Positions 1-8,046 of a stretch of 64,000 nucleotides of DNA are shown one piece after another. The position numbers and the translations under genes are program-made. The DNA comes from Lachnospiraceae bacterium GAM79. GTDB lineage: Bacteria > Bacillota > Clostridia > Lachnospirales > Lachnospiraceae. The stretch covers positions 1,276,001-1,340,000 of the forward strand of contig CP085928.1 in the NCBI GenBank assembly GCA_020735665.1, in the 5' to 3' direction. The notes under the pieces are model-generated. The model did not search any database, had not been told where the DNA came from, and saw only the letters and a list, made by a program, of their open reading frames with translations. The stretch's first letter is position 1. Every line of letters begins with the position of its first letter.

Positions 1-22
1 GTATCTTGTTTTCATATCGTAA

Positions 23-255
23 AAGATCGTATCTGGTTGTTCAGCAATCACTTTACCTTATAATTTAAAATGAGAACTGATATTACTATTATGAAGCAAG
101 CCTGCCTGAGCGTTGGTACTTAGGCTGCGTCTTTTGCAGCCTTATGTACCACTACGTCGAAGGTAGAGCGGAAGCGTCTTGCGGAATAATATGTAATATC
201 AGTTCTCATTTAATTGTCAACGCATCCCTCTTGCTGAACAACCAGATACGATCTT
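23..255. repeat. Rod-like palindromic element A
   Basis: A 233-bp imperfect palindrome. The outer arms 23-47 and 231-255 are perfect 25-bp inverted repeats, and the inner arms 68-86 and 193-211 are perfect 19-bp inverted repeats. Shorter stems follow towards a terminal hairpin (GGCTGC/GCAGCC, around 123-142). Its interior aligns with the element at 8047-8263, with compensatory changes in stems. It lies 3' of the PH-domain gene; the left neighbour is outside the window. I infer a structured 3'-end or bidirectional terminator-like element; the family is not one I recognise. Confidence 0.75.
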
Positions 256-317
256 ACATTACTGATCAAAGCAAGCTACTATCATATAAAGCAACAACGC
301 ACTTTTGATCGTCCCTC

Positions 318-719
318 TTAATATGTATCGTGGTCGTCGTATTCGTTGTAGTCGTCGAGTTCATCGCGTTCATGATCCATGAACTCACGGCTGGAAACCT
401 TCTTTTTGGTACGTTCATCTTCTACCATATTTGATAACATTTCCTTGACCTCTCTGGACTTCTTGATGTTCTTGATCTCGAAATCTCCCATTGTCTTATC
501 TGCAGAACAGCATTTGATCGTTCCAAGTCCGCACATTCTCTGCCATAATTTGCGTTCCAATGAAACATCCATGATGCGATAAAGTCGTACTTCATCTTCT
601 TTCACACTGAAGAACCCCGTACTGATAAATAACCGATCCTCTGATAATCTGTACTTTGTAAATGTCCATGGTAATCCGAAAAATATACGTTTGCGATCCT
701 TCCATATAATCTCTGCCAT
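318..719 (-). CDS. PH domain-containing protein (bPH2/YdbS-like)
   Basis: A 133-residue protein with a bacterial pleckstrin-homology fold pattern. The N-terminal part (about residues 1-85) has alternating strands and the typical run FTKYRLSEDRLFISTGFFSV, followed by DEVRLYRIMDVSLERKLWQR, which is characteristic of bPH2 domains. The C-terminal tail from about residue 105 is highly acidic and tyrosine-rich and probably disordered. The start at 719 was chosen because GGGAGG sits 7 bases upstream; an in-frame ATG further upstream lacks such a site. Bacterial PH domains of this class usually occur in small membrane-associated proteins, but this one has no clear membrane helix, so it may be cytosolic. 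Function unknown. Confidence 0.75.
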   Translation of the reverse strand: MAEIIWKDRKRIFFGLPWTFTKYRLSEDRLFISTGFFSVKEDEVRLYRIMDVSLERKLWQRMCGLGTIKCCSADKTMGDFEIKNIKKSREVKEMLSNMVEDERTKKKVSSREFMDHERDELDDYNEYDDHDTY

Positions 720-754
720 TTCAAAACCTCCCATATTTTTATAAATATGTAAAA

Positions 755-783
755 ATACTAACACACCTCCCGCTAAAGTTCAA
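755..783 (-). promoter_or_regulatory. Sigma-A promoter of the PH-domain gene
   Basis: On the minus strand TTGAAC (778-783) and TAGTAT (755-760) are separated by exactly 17 bases, 36 bases upstream of the chosen start at 719. Consensus match only. Confidence 0.55.
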
Positions 784-822
784 CAAATGGATTTTATCAT
801 CCGGCTGTTTTCAGATTTCCGA

Positions 823-851
823 TTGCAACCTTTCCTCTTTTCCTGTAAACT
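823..851 (+). promoter_or_regulatory. Sigma-A promoter of the DUF5721 gene
   Basis: TTGCAA (823-828) and TAAACT (846-851) are 17 bases apart, about 55 bases upstream of the start at 907. Consensus match only. Confidence 0.5.
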
Positions 852-906
852 AAAAGCATCATTTTATCGCGATCCGTTGTTTATGGCAGGGAGGTAAGAG
901 CTGCAT

Positions 907-1392
907 ATGCTTAATATAGAAATTACTGAAACAAAAAACTTCGTTAAAAAGCTTTTGATGGAACCGGTCTTTGACACATTTTTGCTGGTGGAAGCCTATG
1001 TCCGTTCCGACGTTTCTTATACGATCGACGGCAGACTGAATCCATCTTTTTTTGATACGGAAGAACTGGAAGAAATGACCTCAAAGACTTATACGACATG
1101 GGGGGCTGTCAGACATCATATCTTCAATGTCATCAAGGGCAATAAACTCCCATTAAACTTCAAGATCGTGCTGATCTTATCGGACGCGAACATTAACCGG
1201 ATCATTGAACAGAACCATCTGAATCTCACGACATCCGACATTGCAAATCTGTCTTTAAACATCTACTTTGACGGAGAAAAGATCTCACTTACAACGATGG
1301 CATCCATGAACATTTTCTCCATGGATAAAACACTTGCAAACATCTGGGATGCAAATGTATCTGCTTTTTTTAAACAGAATCAGATCTTTTAA
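907..1392 (+). CDS. DUF5721 family protein
   Basis: A 161-residue soluble protein without signal peptide or membrane helices. Its overall pattern resembles the clostridial DUF5721 family (function unknown): an N-terminal segment LNIEITETKNFVKKLL, a central TTWGAVRHHIFNVIKG and a C-terminal half of predicted strands ending in a short helix. GGGAGG lies 12 bases before the ATG, slightly far. It is transcribed away from the PH-domain gene and upstream of htpG, but the CIRCE/promoter region after its stop shows htpG is a separate unit. The family assignment is from memory of sequence pattern. Confidence 0.65.
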   Translation: MLNIEITETKNFVKKLLMEPVFDTFLLVEAYVRSDVSYTIDGRLNPSFFDTEELEEMTSKTYTTWGAVRHHIFNVIKGNKLPLNFKIVLILSDANINRIIEQNHLNLTTSDIANLSLNIYFDGEKISLTTMASMNIFSMDKTLANIWDANVSAFFKQNQIF

Positions 1393-1444
1393 CCACCTGT
1401 TACAGCATTCATTTCTAAATAAACCATAAAATATTTGTGAATTA

Positions 1445-1471
1445 TTAGCACTCAACGTATTTGAGTGCTAA
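1445..1471 (+). promoter_or_regulatory. CIRCE operator (HrcA-binding)
   Basis: A perfect CIRCE element: TTAGCACTC (1445-1453), nine bases, GAGTGCTAA (1463-1471). CIRCE is the binding site of the heat-shock repressor HrcA. It sits just upstream of the -35 hexamer at 1479, about 165 bases before htpG, so htpG belongs to the HrcA regulon here. In Bacillus subtilis htpG is not a CIRCE gene, so this is a notable regulatory difference. Confidence 0.95.
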
Positions 1472-1478
1472 TTTTGTC

Positions 1479-1507
1479 TTGACTTCTATTTTTTTCTGAT
1501 TTATGAT
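1479..1507 (+). promoter_or_regulatory. htpG sigma-A promoter
   Basis: TTGACT (1479-1484), 17-base spacer, TATGAT (1502-1507). It begins 8 bases after the CIRCE element. A transcript from it would have a leader of about 120 bases before the htpG ATG at 1636. Confidence 0.8.
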
Positions 1508-1635
1508 ATCTGTTAGTGATAACACAGAACAGATAGGGCAGATATTTCTCTCATTACACATATATATATTTGCGTATTCCGATTTGTTCTGACAACTGGA
1601 ATAATATAGAATTTATATAAGGAGATGCATTTTTT

Positions 1636-3573
1636 ATGAAAAAAGGAAGTTTATCAATTAACAGCGAAAACATTTTCCCTGTCATCAAGAAATGGCTGTA
1701 TTCCGACCATGATATCTTTGTCAGGGAATTAATCTCAAACGGCTGTGATGCTGTAACAAAATTAAAGAAATTATCTCTGATGGGCGAATTTGACGAACCG
1801 GACGAGCCTTATCGTATCGATGTGATCGCAAGCCCGGACAACAAGACCTTACAGTTTATTGATAATGGTATCGGTATGACTGCTGAAGAAGTCGAAAAGT
1901 ATATTAATCAGATTGCATTTTCCGGTGCTGCTGCTTTCCTTGAGCAGTACAAGGACAAGGCAACAGAGGAACAGATCATCGGTCATTTCGGACTCGGTTT
2001 CTACTCCGCATTCATGGTTGCCGATAAGGTAACGATCGAATCCCTTTCCTACAAACAGGACGCAGAACCTGTATATTGGGAATGTGAGAACGGAACGGAC
2101 TTCTCCATGGATAAAGGCGACAAAGAAACCAGAGGTACTGTTATCACCCTGTATCTGAATGAAGACAGCTATGAATTTGCAAATGAATACCGTATCAAAG
2201 AAGTAATCGACAAATACTGCTCTTTCATGCCTGTAGAGATCTACTTTACAAATGCAGATGCCCCTGCAAAAGATGTAGAAGAAAAGGCAACCAAAGCTGA
2301 AGCATCAGAAGAAGCTACTGCTGAAACCGATAAAACAAAGGATGCTGCCGAAAAGAAAGAAAAAGAAGCACCAAAGCCTTTAAATACCACAACACCTCTC
2401 TGGACCAAGCATCCAAATGACTGTACAGACGATGAATACAAAGACTTCTATCATAAAGTATTCCATGATTACAAAGATCCATTGTTCTGGATCCACCTGA
2501 ATATGGACTATCCATTTAACCTGAAAGGAATCCTGTACTTCCCTAAGATCAATACCCAGTATGATAATCTGGAAGGAACGATCAAGTTGTATAACAACCA
2601 GGTATTCGTAGCTGATAATATCAAAGAAGTTATCCCTGAATTCCTGATGCTGTTAAAAGGTACCATCGACTGTCCGGATCTTCCACTGAACGTATCCAGA
2701 AGTGCTCTGCAGAATGATGGATTTGTTAAGAAGATCTCCGATTACATCACAAAGAAGGTAGCCGATAAATTATCCGGTATGTATAAGGTTCACAGAGAAG
2801 ATTATGAGAAATATTGGGATGACATCAACCCATTTATCAAATTCGGCTGCTTAAAGGATGAGAAATTCTTAGAGAAGATGAAAGACTTCTGTATCTACAA
2901 GAATCTGGAAGGCAAATACCTGACTCTGCCGGAATATCTGGAAGCCGGAAAAGAAAAATACGAAAACAAAGTCTTCTATGTTACGGATGAAGTTGCTCAG
3001 TCACAGTACATTAACATGTTCAAAGAGGAAGGCATGGATGCCCTGATCATGACACAGACGATTGACAGCCCATTTATCACGCTTCTGGAACAGAAAAATG
3101 AAAATGTACATTTCTACAGAATCGATGCAGATCTGTCCGATAATTTTGTAGATGAAGCATTATCCGAGGACACCGCAAAGGAATATACGGATAATCTCAC
3201 TGAGACTTTCAAGAAGGCATTGGGCGTAGAAAACATCGCGATCAAGGTCGAAGCATTAAAGAATGAGAACCTGTCTTCTATGCTGACTCTGTCTGAAGAA
3301 TCCAGACGTATGCAGGAAATGATGAAGATGTATGGTATGGCCGGCATGGGCATGGATCCATCTATGTTTGGCGGCAAAGGCGAAACACTGGTATTAAATG
3401 CCAACAATAATCTGGTCAAATATGTCCTTGACAACCCGGATGGCGAGAACACTCCTACCATCTGCTGTCAGTTATATGACTTGGCAGTCCTTGCAAACCG
3501 TCCATTATCTGCCGATGCCATGACCAAGTTCGTCGCAAGAAGCAACGAGATCTTAAGTATTCTGGCAAAATAA
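1636..3573 (+). CDS. htpG: Molecular chaperone HtpG (Hsp90)
   Basis: A 645-residue bacterial Hsp90, an ATP-dependent cytosolic chaperone dimer. The GHKL ATPase domain occupies residues 1-205, with the helix RELISNGCDA, the motif DNGIGM (residues 76-81) and the lid GHFGLGFYSAFMVAD (116-130). The middle domain follows from about 255 and contains the SRSALQND catalytic-loop region; a dimerisation domain forms the C-terminus. Between ATPase and middle domains lies an unusually long, strongly charged linker of about 45 residues (206-250) rich in K, E and A, reminiscent of the eukaryotic Hsp90 linker and absent in E. coli HtpG. AAGGAG lies upstream of the ATG. Expression is probably HrcA-controlled through the CIRCE element at 1445. 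Its 3' end abuts rod element B. Confidence 0.97.
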   Translation: MKKGSLSINSENIFPVIKKWLYSDHDIFVRELISNGCDAVTKLKKLSLMGEFDEPDEPYRIDVIASPDNKTLQFIDNGIGMTAEEVEKYINQIAFSGAAAFLEQYKDKATEEQIIGHFGLGFYSAFMVADKVTIESLSYKQDAEPVYWECENGTDFSMDKGDKETRGTVITLYLNEDSYEFANEYRIKEVIDKYCSFMPVEIYFTNADAPAKDVEEKATKAEASEEATAETDKTKDAAEKKEKEAPKPLNTTTPLWTKHPNDCTDDEYKDFYHKVFHDYKDPLFWIHLNMDYPFNLKGILYFPKINTQYDNLEGTIKLYNNQVFVADNIKEVIPEFLMLLKGTIDCPDLPLNVSRSALQNDGFVKKISDYITKKVADKLSGMYKVHREDYEKYWDDINPFIKFGCLKDEKFLEKMKDFCIYKNLEGKYLTLPEYLEAGKEKYENKVFYVTDEVAQSQYINMFKEEGMDALIMTQTIDSPFITLLEQKNENVHFYRIDADLSDNFVDEALSEDTAKEYTDNLTETFKKALGVENIAIKVEALKNENLSSMLTLSEESRRMQEMMKMYGMAGMGMDPSMFGGKGETLVLNANNNLVKYVLDNPDGENTPTICCQLYDLAVLANRPLSADAMTKFVARSNEILSILAK

Positions 3574-3594
3574 AACCTTGTAATTAAAATATAT

Positions 3595-3825
3595 AACACG
3601 GGGATTGCCCCTATACAGACCATAAGCCCCATTATAATATGACATTTAGTGAAGGTTTCGTCGTGAAATGCATATTGCCAGTAAATACGAGCGCTTGTCT
3701 GAGCCAACGTTTAGTTGGCGAGTTAGCGCAGGAGTATTTACGAATCAGGCATATGCATTGAACAGAAACCGTAACGAGTCATTTATAATGGGGCTTATCG
3801 TCTGTATAGGGGCAATCCCTGTGTT
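3595..3825. repeat. Rod-like palindromic element B
   Basis: A 231-bp imperfect palindrome that nearly fills the gap between convergent htpG and map. Arms of about 43 bases (3595-3637 with 3783-3825) pair almost throughout. Inside are further complementary steps: GGTTTC/GAAACC, GCATAT/ATATGC, GTAAATAC/GTATTTAC, GCGC/GCGC and CCAAC/GTTGG around a GTTTA loop near 3712. It shares the overall plan of elements A and C and the string TCTGAGC with A, but its core differs, so it may be a subtype. Likely a structured bidirectional 3'-end element; function inferred. Confidence 0.75.
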
Positions 3826-3846
3826 TTGTATAATTATATGAAAGTA

Positions 3847-4716
3847 TTATTTGGCCAAAATCTCAATTCCGTGCTCGGTCATAAGAAGGGTGTATTCCCA
3901 CTGGGCAGATGGCTTGCCATCATCTGTACGGATCGTCCAGCCATCATCAGCATCCTGCCATACGTCAGGCACACCAAGATTGATCATCGGCTCGATCGTA
4001 AATGTCATGCTTGGAGCAATCACATAATCCTTGCCCGGCTGTCCGATATGGCTGACATACGGATCTTCATGGATATCAAGTCCCACACCATGTCCGCCGA
4101 TCTCACGGACAACAGAATAGCCCTGCTCTTTGGCAAATGTATTGATCGCATATCCGATATCACCGATCGTTGAATATGGCTTACATACTTCTACTCCAAG
4201 ATCCAGTGCTTTCTTGGTATCCTCTACCAGCTTCTTCCAGACCGGATCAACATCTCCGATCATGAACATACGGGATGAATCGCCAAAATATCCATTATAT
4301 TTCGTTGTACAGTCAATGTTGACAATATCTCCATTTTTCAAGATTGTTTTCTCATCCGGTATACCATGACAGACAACATCGTTGATCGATATACAGACAC
4401 TCTTCGGATATCCTTCATATCCAAGGCAGGCAGGTATTGCATTAATTGATTTCGTATATTCATAGATTCTTCGATCAAGCTCACCTGTAGATACTCCTTC
4501 TTTTACAAATGGAGTGATGAAATCAAGCACCTCTGTATTTACCTTGGATGCCACGCGGATTCCTTCGATCTGTTCCGGTGAACGCATCATTCTTCTCGTC
4601 GGGATCTTATATCCCTTTAGCTTCATTTCTTCCAGTTTGCTGTCGATGTTCAAATGGCAGGATTTGTATTTCTTTCCACTTCCGCACCAGCAGATATCAT
4701 TTCTTCCTAGTTTCAT
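3847..4716 (-). CDS. map: Type I methionine aminopeptidase with SEC-C zinc motif
   Basis: A 289-residue protein that removes the initiator methionine from nascent proteins. The N-terminus carries a SEC-C zinc-binding motif (CWCGSGKKYKSCH, residues 9-21), as in the longer MetAP variants of clostridia, thought to dock on the ribosome. The catalytic pita-bread fold follows, with the metal-binding motifs NIDCTTKYNGYFGDSSRMF (two Asp), GGHGVGLDIHE (His), FTIEPM (Glu) and WEYTLL (Glu). It lies 17 bases downstream of pyrE on the same strand and is probably co-transcribed. Its 3' end faces htpG across rod element B. Confidence 0.96.
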   Translation of the reverse strand: MKLGRNDICWCGSGKKYKSCHLNIDSKLEEMKLKGYKIPTRRMMRSPEQIEGIRVASKVNTEVLDFITPFVKEGVSTGELDRRIYEYTKSINAIPACLGYEGYPKSVCISINDVVCHGIPDEKTILKNGDIVNIDCTTKYNGYFGDSSRMFMIGDVDPVWKKLVEDTKKALDLGVEVCKPYSTIGDIGYAINTFAKEQGYSVVREIGGHGVGLDIHEDPYVSHIGQPGKDYVIAPSMTFTIEPMINLGVPDVWQDADDGWTIRTDDGKPSAQWEYTLLMTEHGIEILAK

Positions 4717-4733
4717 TTTTCTACCAACCGTTT

Positions 4734-5408
4734 CTACTTTACGCCATAAATGTCATAATAAGCATCGATCGCAGCCTTTAACTTATCATCGATTATGACT
4801 TTTCCCTTATATTCTTTATTATATAAATGCTCTACAACCTCTGCCATTGTAACAATAGCAGTTGTCTGGATACCATATTCTTCCTGAATCTCTGTCAGTG
4901 CACTCTTCTTGCCCTGTCCACGCTCCATACGGTCAACAGAAACAACGAGTCCCATAACATCTACATCTCCCTGTGCCTTAATGATCGGCATAGTCTCCTG
5001 GATTGATGTTCCGGCTGTTGTTACATCTTCAATGATAACAACCTTATCACCATCTGAGATCGGGCTTCCGAGTAAGATCCCCTTATCTCCGTGATCCTTG
5101 ATCTCTTTTCTGTTTGAGCAATATTTGATGTCTTCATCATACATTTCTGCAATTGACATGGTAGTTGCTACTGAAAGCGGAATTCCCTTGTATGCAGGTC
5201 CAAACAATACATCAAAATCAAGACCAAACGCACTGTTGATTGCTTCCGCATAGAACTCACCCAGTCTCTTTAACTGTGCCCCTGTTCTGTAAAATCCGGT
5301 ATTTACAAAGAAAGGTGTTTTTCTTCCACTCTTTGTTGTAAAATCTCCAAATTTTAATACATTACAATCGATCATAAATTCAATGAATTCCTGTTTGTAC
5401 TGTTCCAT
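4734..5408 (-). CDS. pyrE: Orotate phosphoribosyltransferase
   Basis: A 224-residue enzyme that joins orotate to PRPP to form orotidine monophosphate, the fifth step of pyrimidine synthesis. It shows the PRPP-binding signature VVIIEDVTTAGTSIQET and the segments FGPAYKGIPLS and NRKEIKDHG expected of PyrE. The start at 5408 follows AAGGAGG by about 12 bases and gives the usual family length; the open frame extends upstream without another good site. It is separate from pyrFKD (12142-14837) and is followed closely by map. A promoter is seen at 5473-5501. Confidence 0.96.
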   Translation of the reverse strand: MEQYKQEFIEFMIDCNVLKFGDFTTKSGRKTPFFVNTGFYRTGAQLKRLGEFYAEAINSAFGLDFDVLFGPAYKGIPLSVATTMSIAEMYDEDIKYCSNRKEIKDHGDKGILLGSPISDGDKVVIIEDVTTAGTSIQETMPIIKAQGDVDVMGLVVSVDRMERGQGKKSALTEIQEEYGIQTTAIVTMAEVVEHLYNKEYKGKVIIDDKLKAAIDAYYDIYGVK

Positions 5409-5472
5409 TTTTCTTTCATTCCTCCTTGATTTCAGACCATTTATGTACCCTTTAGTTAGGCATTTCGAACTC

Positions 5473-5501
5473 ATTCTAGCACAAATGGTTTCGAAACACA
5501 A
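5473..5501 (-). promoter_or_regulatory. pyrE-map promoter
   Basis: On the minus strand TTGTGT (5496-5501), 17 bases, TAGAAT (5473-5478), with an extended TG before the -10. The octamer CATTTGTG occurs twice around the -35 region. No PyrR-type attenuator hairpin was recognised. Confidence 0.6.
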
Positions 5502-5648
5502 ATGGTTAATTTTTTCTGTTCCATTTTGTATCTAATTGTTGTACAATAGCCAAAGGTCTATATTTTTCGACATACCTTTAGAACAATTCCGTCCTATATT
5601 ACCATATTTACGAAAAAATATATACATTAGAAAGGAAATTTTATCAAT

Positions 5649-6614
5649 ATGAAGAAAAAAACAGCACTTTTTCTCTGTCTGATCCTGCTTATTTCCACTA
5701 TCGGAACAGGATGCAGCAGCAAAAAAGACGCCATCCGATTCGGCGCGGCGGATATCGGCGGTATCTATTATACCTTTGCAAATGCTTATGCCGGTCTGGT
5801 CAACAACGATGCCCCTGATTACAGCATTGAAGCAAAGAAGACTGCCGGATCTGCGGCAAATCTACGACTGCTTGCCGACGGTTACATTGATCTCTGTATT
5901 GCACAAAATGATATGATTGACGACGCAGTAAATGGAACAGGCACATTTGCGGGGAAATCGATCAGTGGATATTCCGCTATCGCCTCTCTGTATCCGGAAG
6001 CCTGCCAGATCATTGTAAAAAAAGATTCAAACATCAAGTCTCTCGATGACCTGACCGGAAAAACCATAAGCATCGGAGCATCCGATTCCGGTACGGAACG
6101 AAATGCAAAACAGATCCTTGAGGTTGCCGGTCTGAATAACGATCTGGTCAAAACCACAAACCTTGACTATATCGATGCTGCCGAAAGCCTGGTTTCCGGT
6201 GAAATTGATGCTTTCTTTGTTACAGCAGGCATTCAGACCACGGTCATTGAAGAGCTGACAAGAACCTGTGATATCCGTTTGATCGGACTTAACGCCAGTT
6301 GTAAAAATAAGCTATTGTCTGCTTATTCGTATTACTCCGATTTTACCATTCCCGCAAATACCTATTCCGGTCAGACCGAGGATGTATCAACGGTCTGTGT
6401 GCAGGCTGTCATGCTTGCAGATAACGACTTATCGAAGGATACTGTAGAAGATCTTACGAGGCTGCTGTTTGAACATGCAAATGATCTGCAATATTCACTT
6501 TCGATCGATATGCAGTTAAATGAACAGGCAGCAACAAAGGGCATCACGATCCCATTTCACAAAGGGGCTGCTGCTTACTACAAAGAAAAAGGGATTACCG
6601 TTGATGTACGATAA
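5649..6614 (+). CDS. TAXI family substrate-binding lipoprotein
   Basis: A 321-residue exported solute-binding protein. The N-terminus is a lipoprotein signal peptide ending in the lipobox TIGTGC (Cys22 lipidated), so the protein is anchored outside the membrane. The mature part has the TAXI pattern: IRFGAADIGGIYYTFANAYA near the start, LDDLTGKTISIGASDSGTE in the middle and FFVTAGIQTTVIEEL later. TAXI proteins normally serve TRAP transporters. Here no TRAP DctM or DctQ subunit follows. Instead a GltS-type symporter gene begins 25 bases downstream, which suggests the lipoprotein feeds that symporter. Some TAXI proteins bind glutamate; the substrate here is inferred. Confidence 0.88.
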   Translation: MKKKTALFLCLILLISTIGTGCSSKKDAIRFGAADIGGIYYTFANAYAGLVNNDAPDYSIEAKKTAGSAANLRLLADGYIDLCIAQNDMIDDAVNGTGTFAGKSISGYSAIASLYPEACQIIVKKDSNIKSLDDLTGKTISIGASDSGTERNAKQILEVAGLNNDLVKTTNLDYIDAAESLVSGEIDAFFVTAGIQTTVIEELTRTCDIRLIGLNASCKNKLLSAYSYYSDFTIPANTYSGQTEDVSTVCVQAVMLADNDLSKDTVEDLTRLLFEHANDLQYSLSIDMQLNEQAATKGITIPFHKGAAAYYKEKGITVDVR

Positions 6615-6639
6615 TTTCTGAACATAAGAAAGGGTAATT

Positions 6640-7827
6640 ATGAAAATTCAATTAGATATGTATCAGACACTTGCGATTGCCGTCCTTGTGTTGATGCTTG
6701 GAACATTTTTGAAAAAAAGAATCTTCTTTCTGGAAAAATTCTGTATACCTTCTCCTGTTATAGGCGGACTCTTATTTGCAATTTTCACCTGCATCTGTTA
6801 CAGTACGGGATTGGCAGAATTTTCCTTTGATGATACCCTACGGGAAGTCTGTATGGTATTCTTCTTTACCTCTGTAGGTTTTCAGGCAAATCTGAAGGTC
6901 TTAAAGAGCGGTGGCAAATCACTGGCGGTCTTTCTGGGACTTGTTATTGCTCTGATCGTACTTCAAAACCTACTCGCTGTCGGCATGTCCAGGATCCTTG
7001 GACTTGACCCTCTGATCGGTATGTGTACCGGATCAATCCCAATGGTCGGCGGACACGGAACCGCAGGTGCCTTCGGTCCGGTTCTGGAAGACTTTGACAT
7101 ATCCGGTGCAACCACAATCTGTACTGCAGCTGCAACCTTTGGTTTGATCGCCGGAAGTCTGATCGGCGGTCCACTCGGAAAACGATTGATTGAGAAGAAG
7201 AATCTGTTAGAAACGGTTGTGCCTGAAGATGACAGCCTTTTGATCGAAGAAGAAAAGAAACATGAACGTCATACAAATATGTATGCAGCCGCTGTTTTTC
7301 AATTGATCCTTGCAATAGGACTCGGAACGATATTCTCATGGTTACTGACAAAAACCGGGTTAACTTTTCCAATCTACATCGGTGCTATGATCGCAGCCGC
7401 ACTGATTCGAAATATCGGTGAATATTCCGGTAAGTTCACGATTCATATGGGTGAGATCAACGACCTTGGCGGTATTGCTCTCTCCCTGTTCCTCGGTATT
7501 GCAATGATTACATTAAAACTATGGCAGCTTGCATCTCTCGCTCTTCCATTATTTATCCTGCTGACCAGTCAGGTTATTCTGATCTGTCTGTTCACATACT
7601 TTGTTGAATTCAACATCATGGGACGTGACTACGATGCTGCTGTTCTGGTTGCCGGAACCTGTGGTTTTGGAATGGGGGCAACACCAAATGCCATGGCAAA
7701 TATGCAGGCGATCTGTGATAAATATTCGCCATCCGTAAAAGCCTATCTCCTGATTCCGCTTGTTGGCAGTTTATTTGCAGACTTTATCAACAGCCTTGTT
7801 ATTACATTCTTCATTAACCTGTTATAA
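6640..7827 (+). CDS. gltS: Sodium/glutamate symporter, GltS family
   Basis: A 395-residue polytopic membrane protein close to the usual GltS length (about 400). It has about ten hydrophobic segments in two inverted halves, with family landmarks FCIPSPVIGGLLFA, TGSIPMVGGHGTAGAFGP and CGFGMGATPNAMANMQ, the two glycine-rich re-entrant hairpins. GltS imports glutamate with sodium. Position 25 bases after a TAXI binding lipoprotein and 15 bases before a small soluble protein indicates one operon. A binding-protein-dependent GltS would differ from the standalone E. coli carrier. Confidence 0.93.
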   Translation: MKIQLDMYQTLAIAVLVLMLGTFLKKRIFFLEKFCIPSPVIGGLLFAIFTCICYSTGLAEFSFDDTLREVCMVFFFTSVGFQANLKVLKSGGKSLAVFLGLVIALIVLQNLLAVGMSRILGLDPLIGMCTGSIPMVGGHGTAGAFGPVLEDFDISGATTICTAAATFGLIAGSLIGGPLGKRLIEKKNLLETVVPEDDSLLIEEEKKHERHTNMYAAAVFQLILAIGLGTIFSWLLTKTGLTFPIYIGAMIAAALIRNIGEYSGKFTIHMGEINDLGGIALSLFLGIAMITLKLWQLASLALPLFILLTSQVILICLFTYFVEFNIMGRDYDAAVLVAGTCGFGMGATPNAMANMQAICDKYSPSVKAYLLIPLVGSLFADFINSLVITFFINLL

Positions 7828-7842
7828 AAGGAGGATATTCTC

Positions 7843-8046
7843 ATGTTCGGACATAGAAAAGATAAGAAAAAAGATTATAATCTGACTTACGACAATCTCG
7901 CAATTCCTGAAATTCATACGCAGTCAGACTCGGATTCGAATGACGCTGACGCTTCGAATCCTGTACATACAAAATCTTTCGAGGAGGAAGCGAACATCTC
8001 CTATGATGTGGCCATCCCGGAAGTTCATATCAGGAAGAAAAAATAA
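7843..8046 (+). CDS. Small charged protein of the TAXI-GltS operon
   Basis: A 67-residue hydrophilic protein with an excellent ribosome site (AAAGGAGG) 8 bases before the ATG, 15 bases after gltS. I do not recognise it. It has two imperfect copies of a short motif, YDNLAIPEIH near residues 17-26 and YDVAIPEVHI near residues 54-63, separated by an acidic serine/asparagine-rich stretch, and basic ends. No signal peptide or membrane helix is seen. It could be a cytosolic partner of the transporter. The stop abuts rod element C. Confidence 0.7.
   Translation: MFGHRKDKKKDYNLTYDNLAIPEIHTQSDSDSNDADASNPVHTKSFEEEANISYDVAIPEVHIRKKK

Noticed and set aside
2241..2515. Antisense open frames within htpG
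   Set aside because: They mirror the charged linker region and lack ribosome sites.
5649..7827. TRAP transporter operon
   Set aside because: The second gene has GltS features rather than those of DctM or a DctQM fusion.
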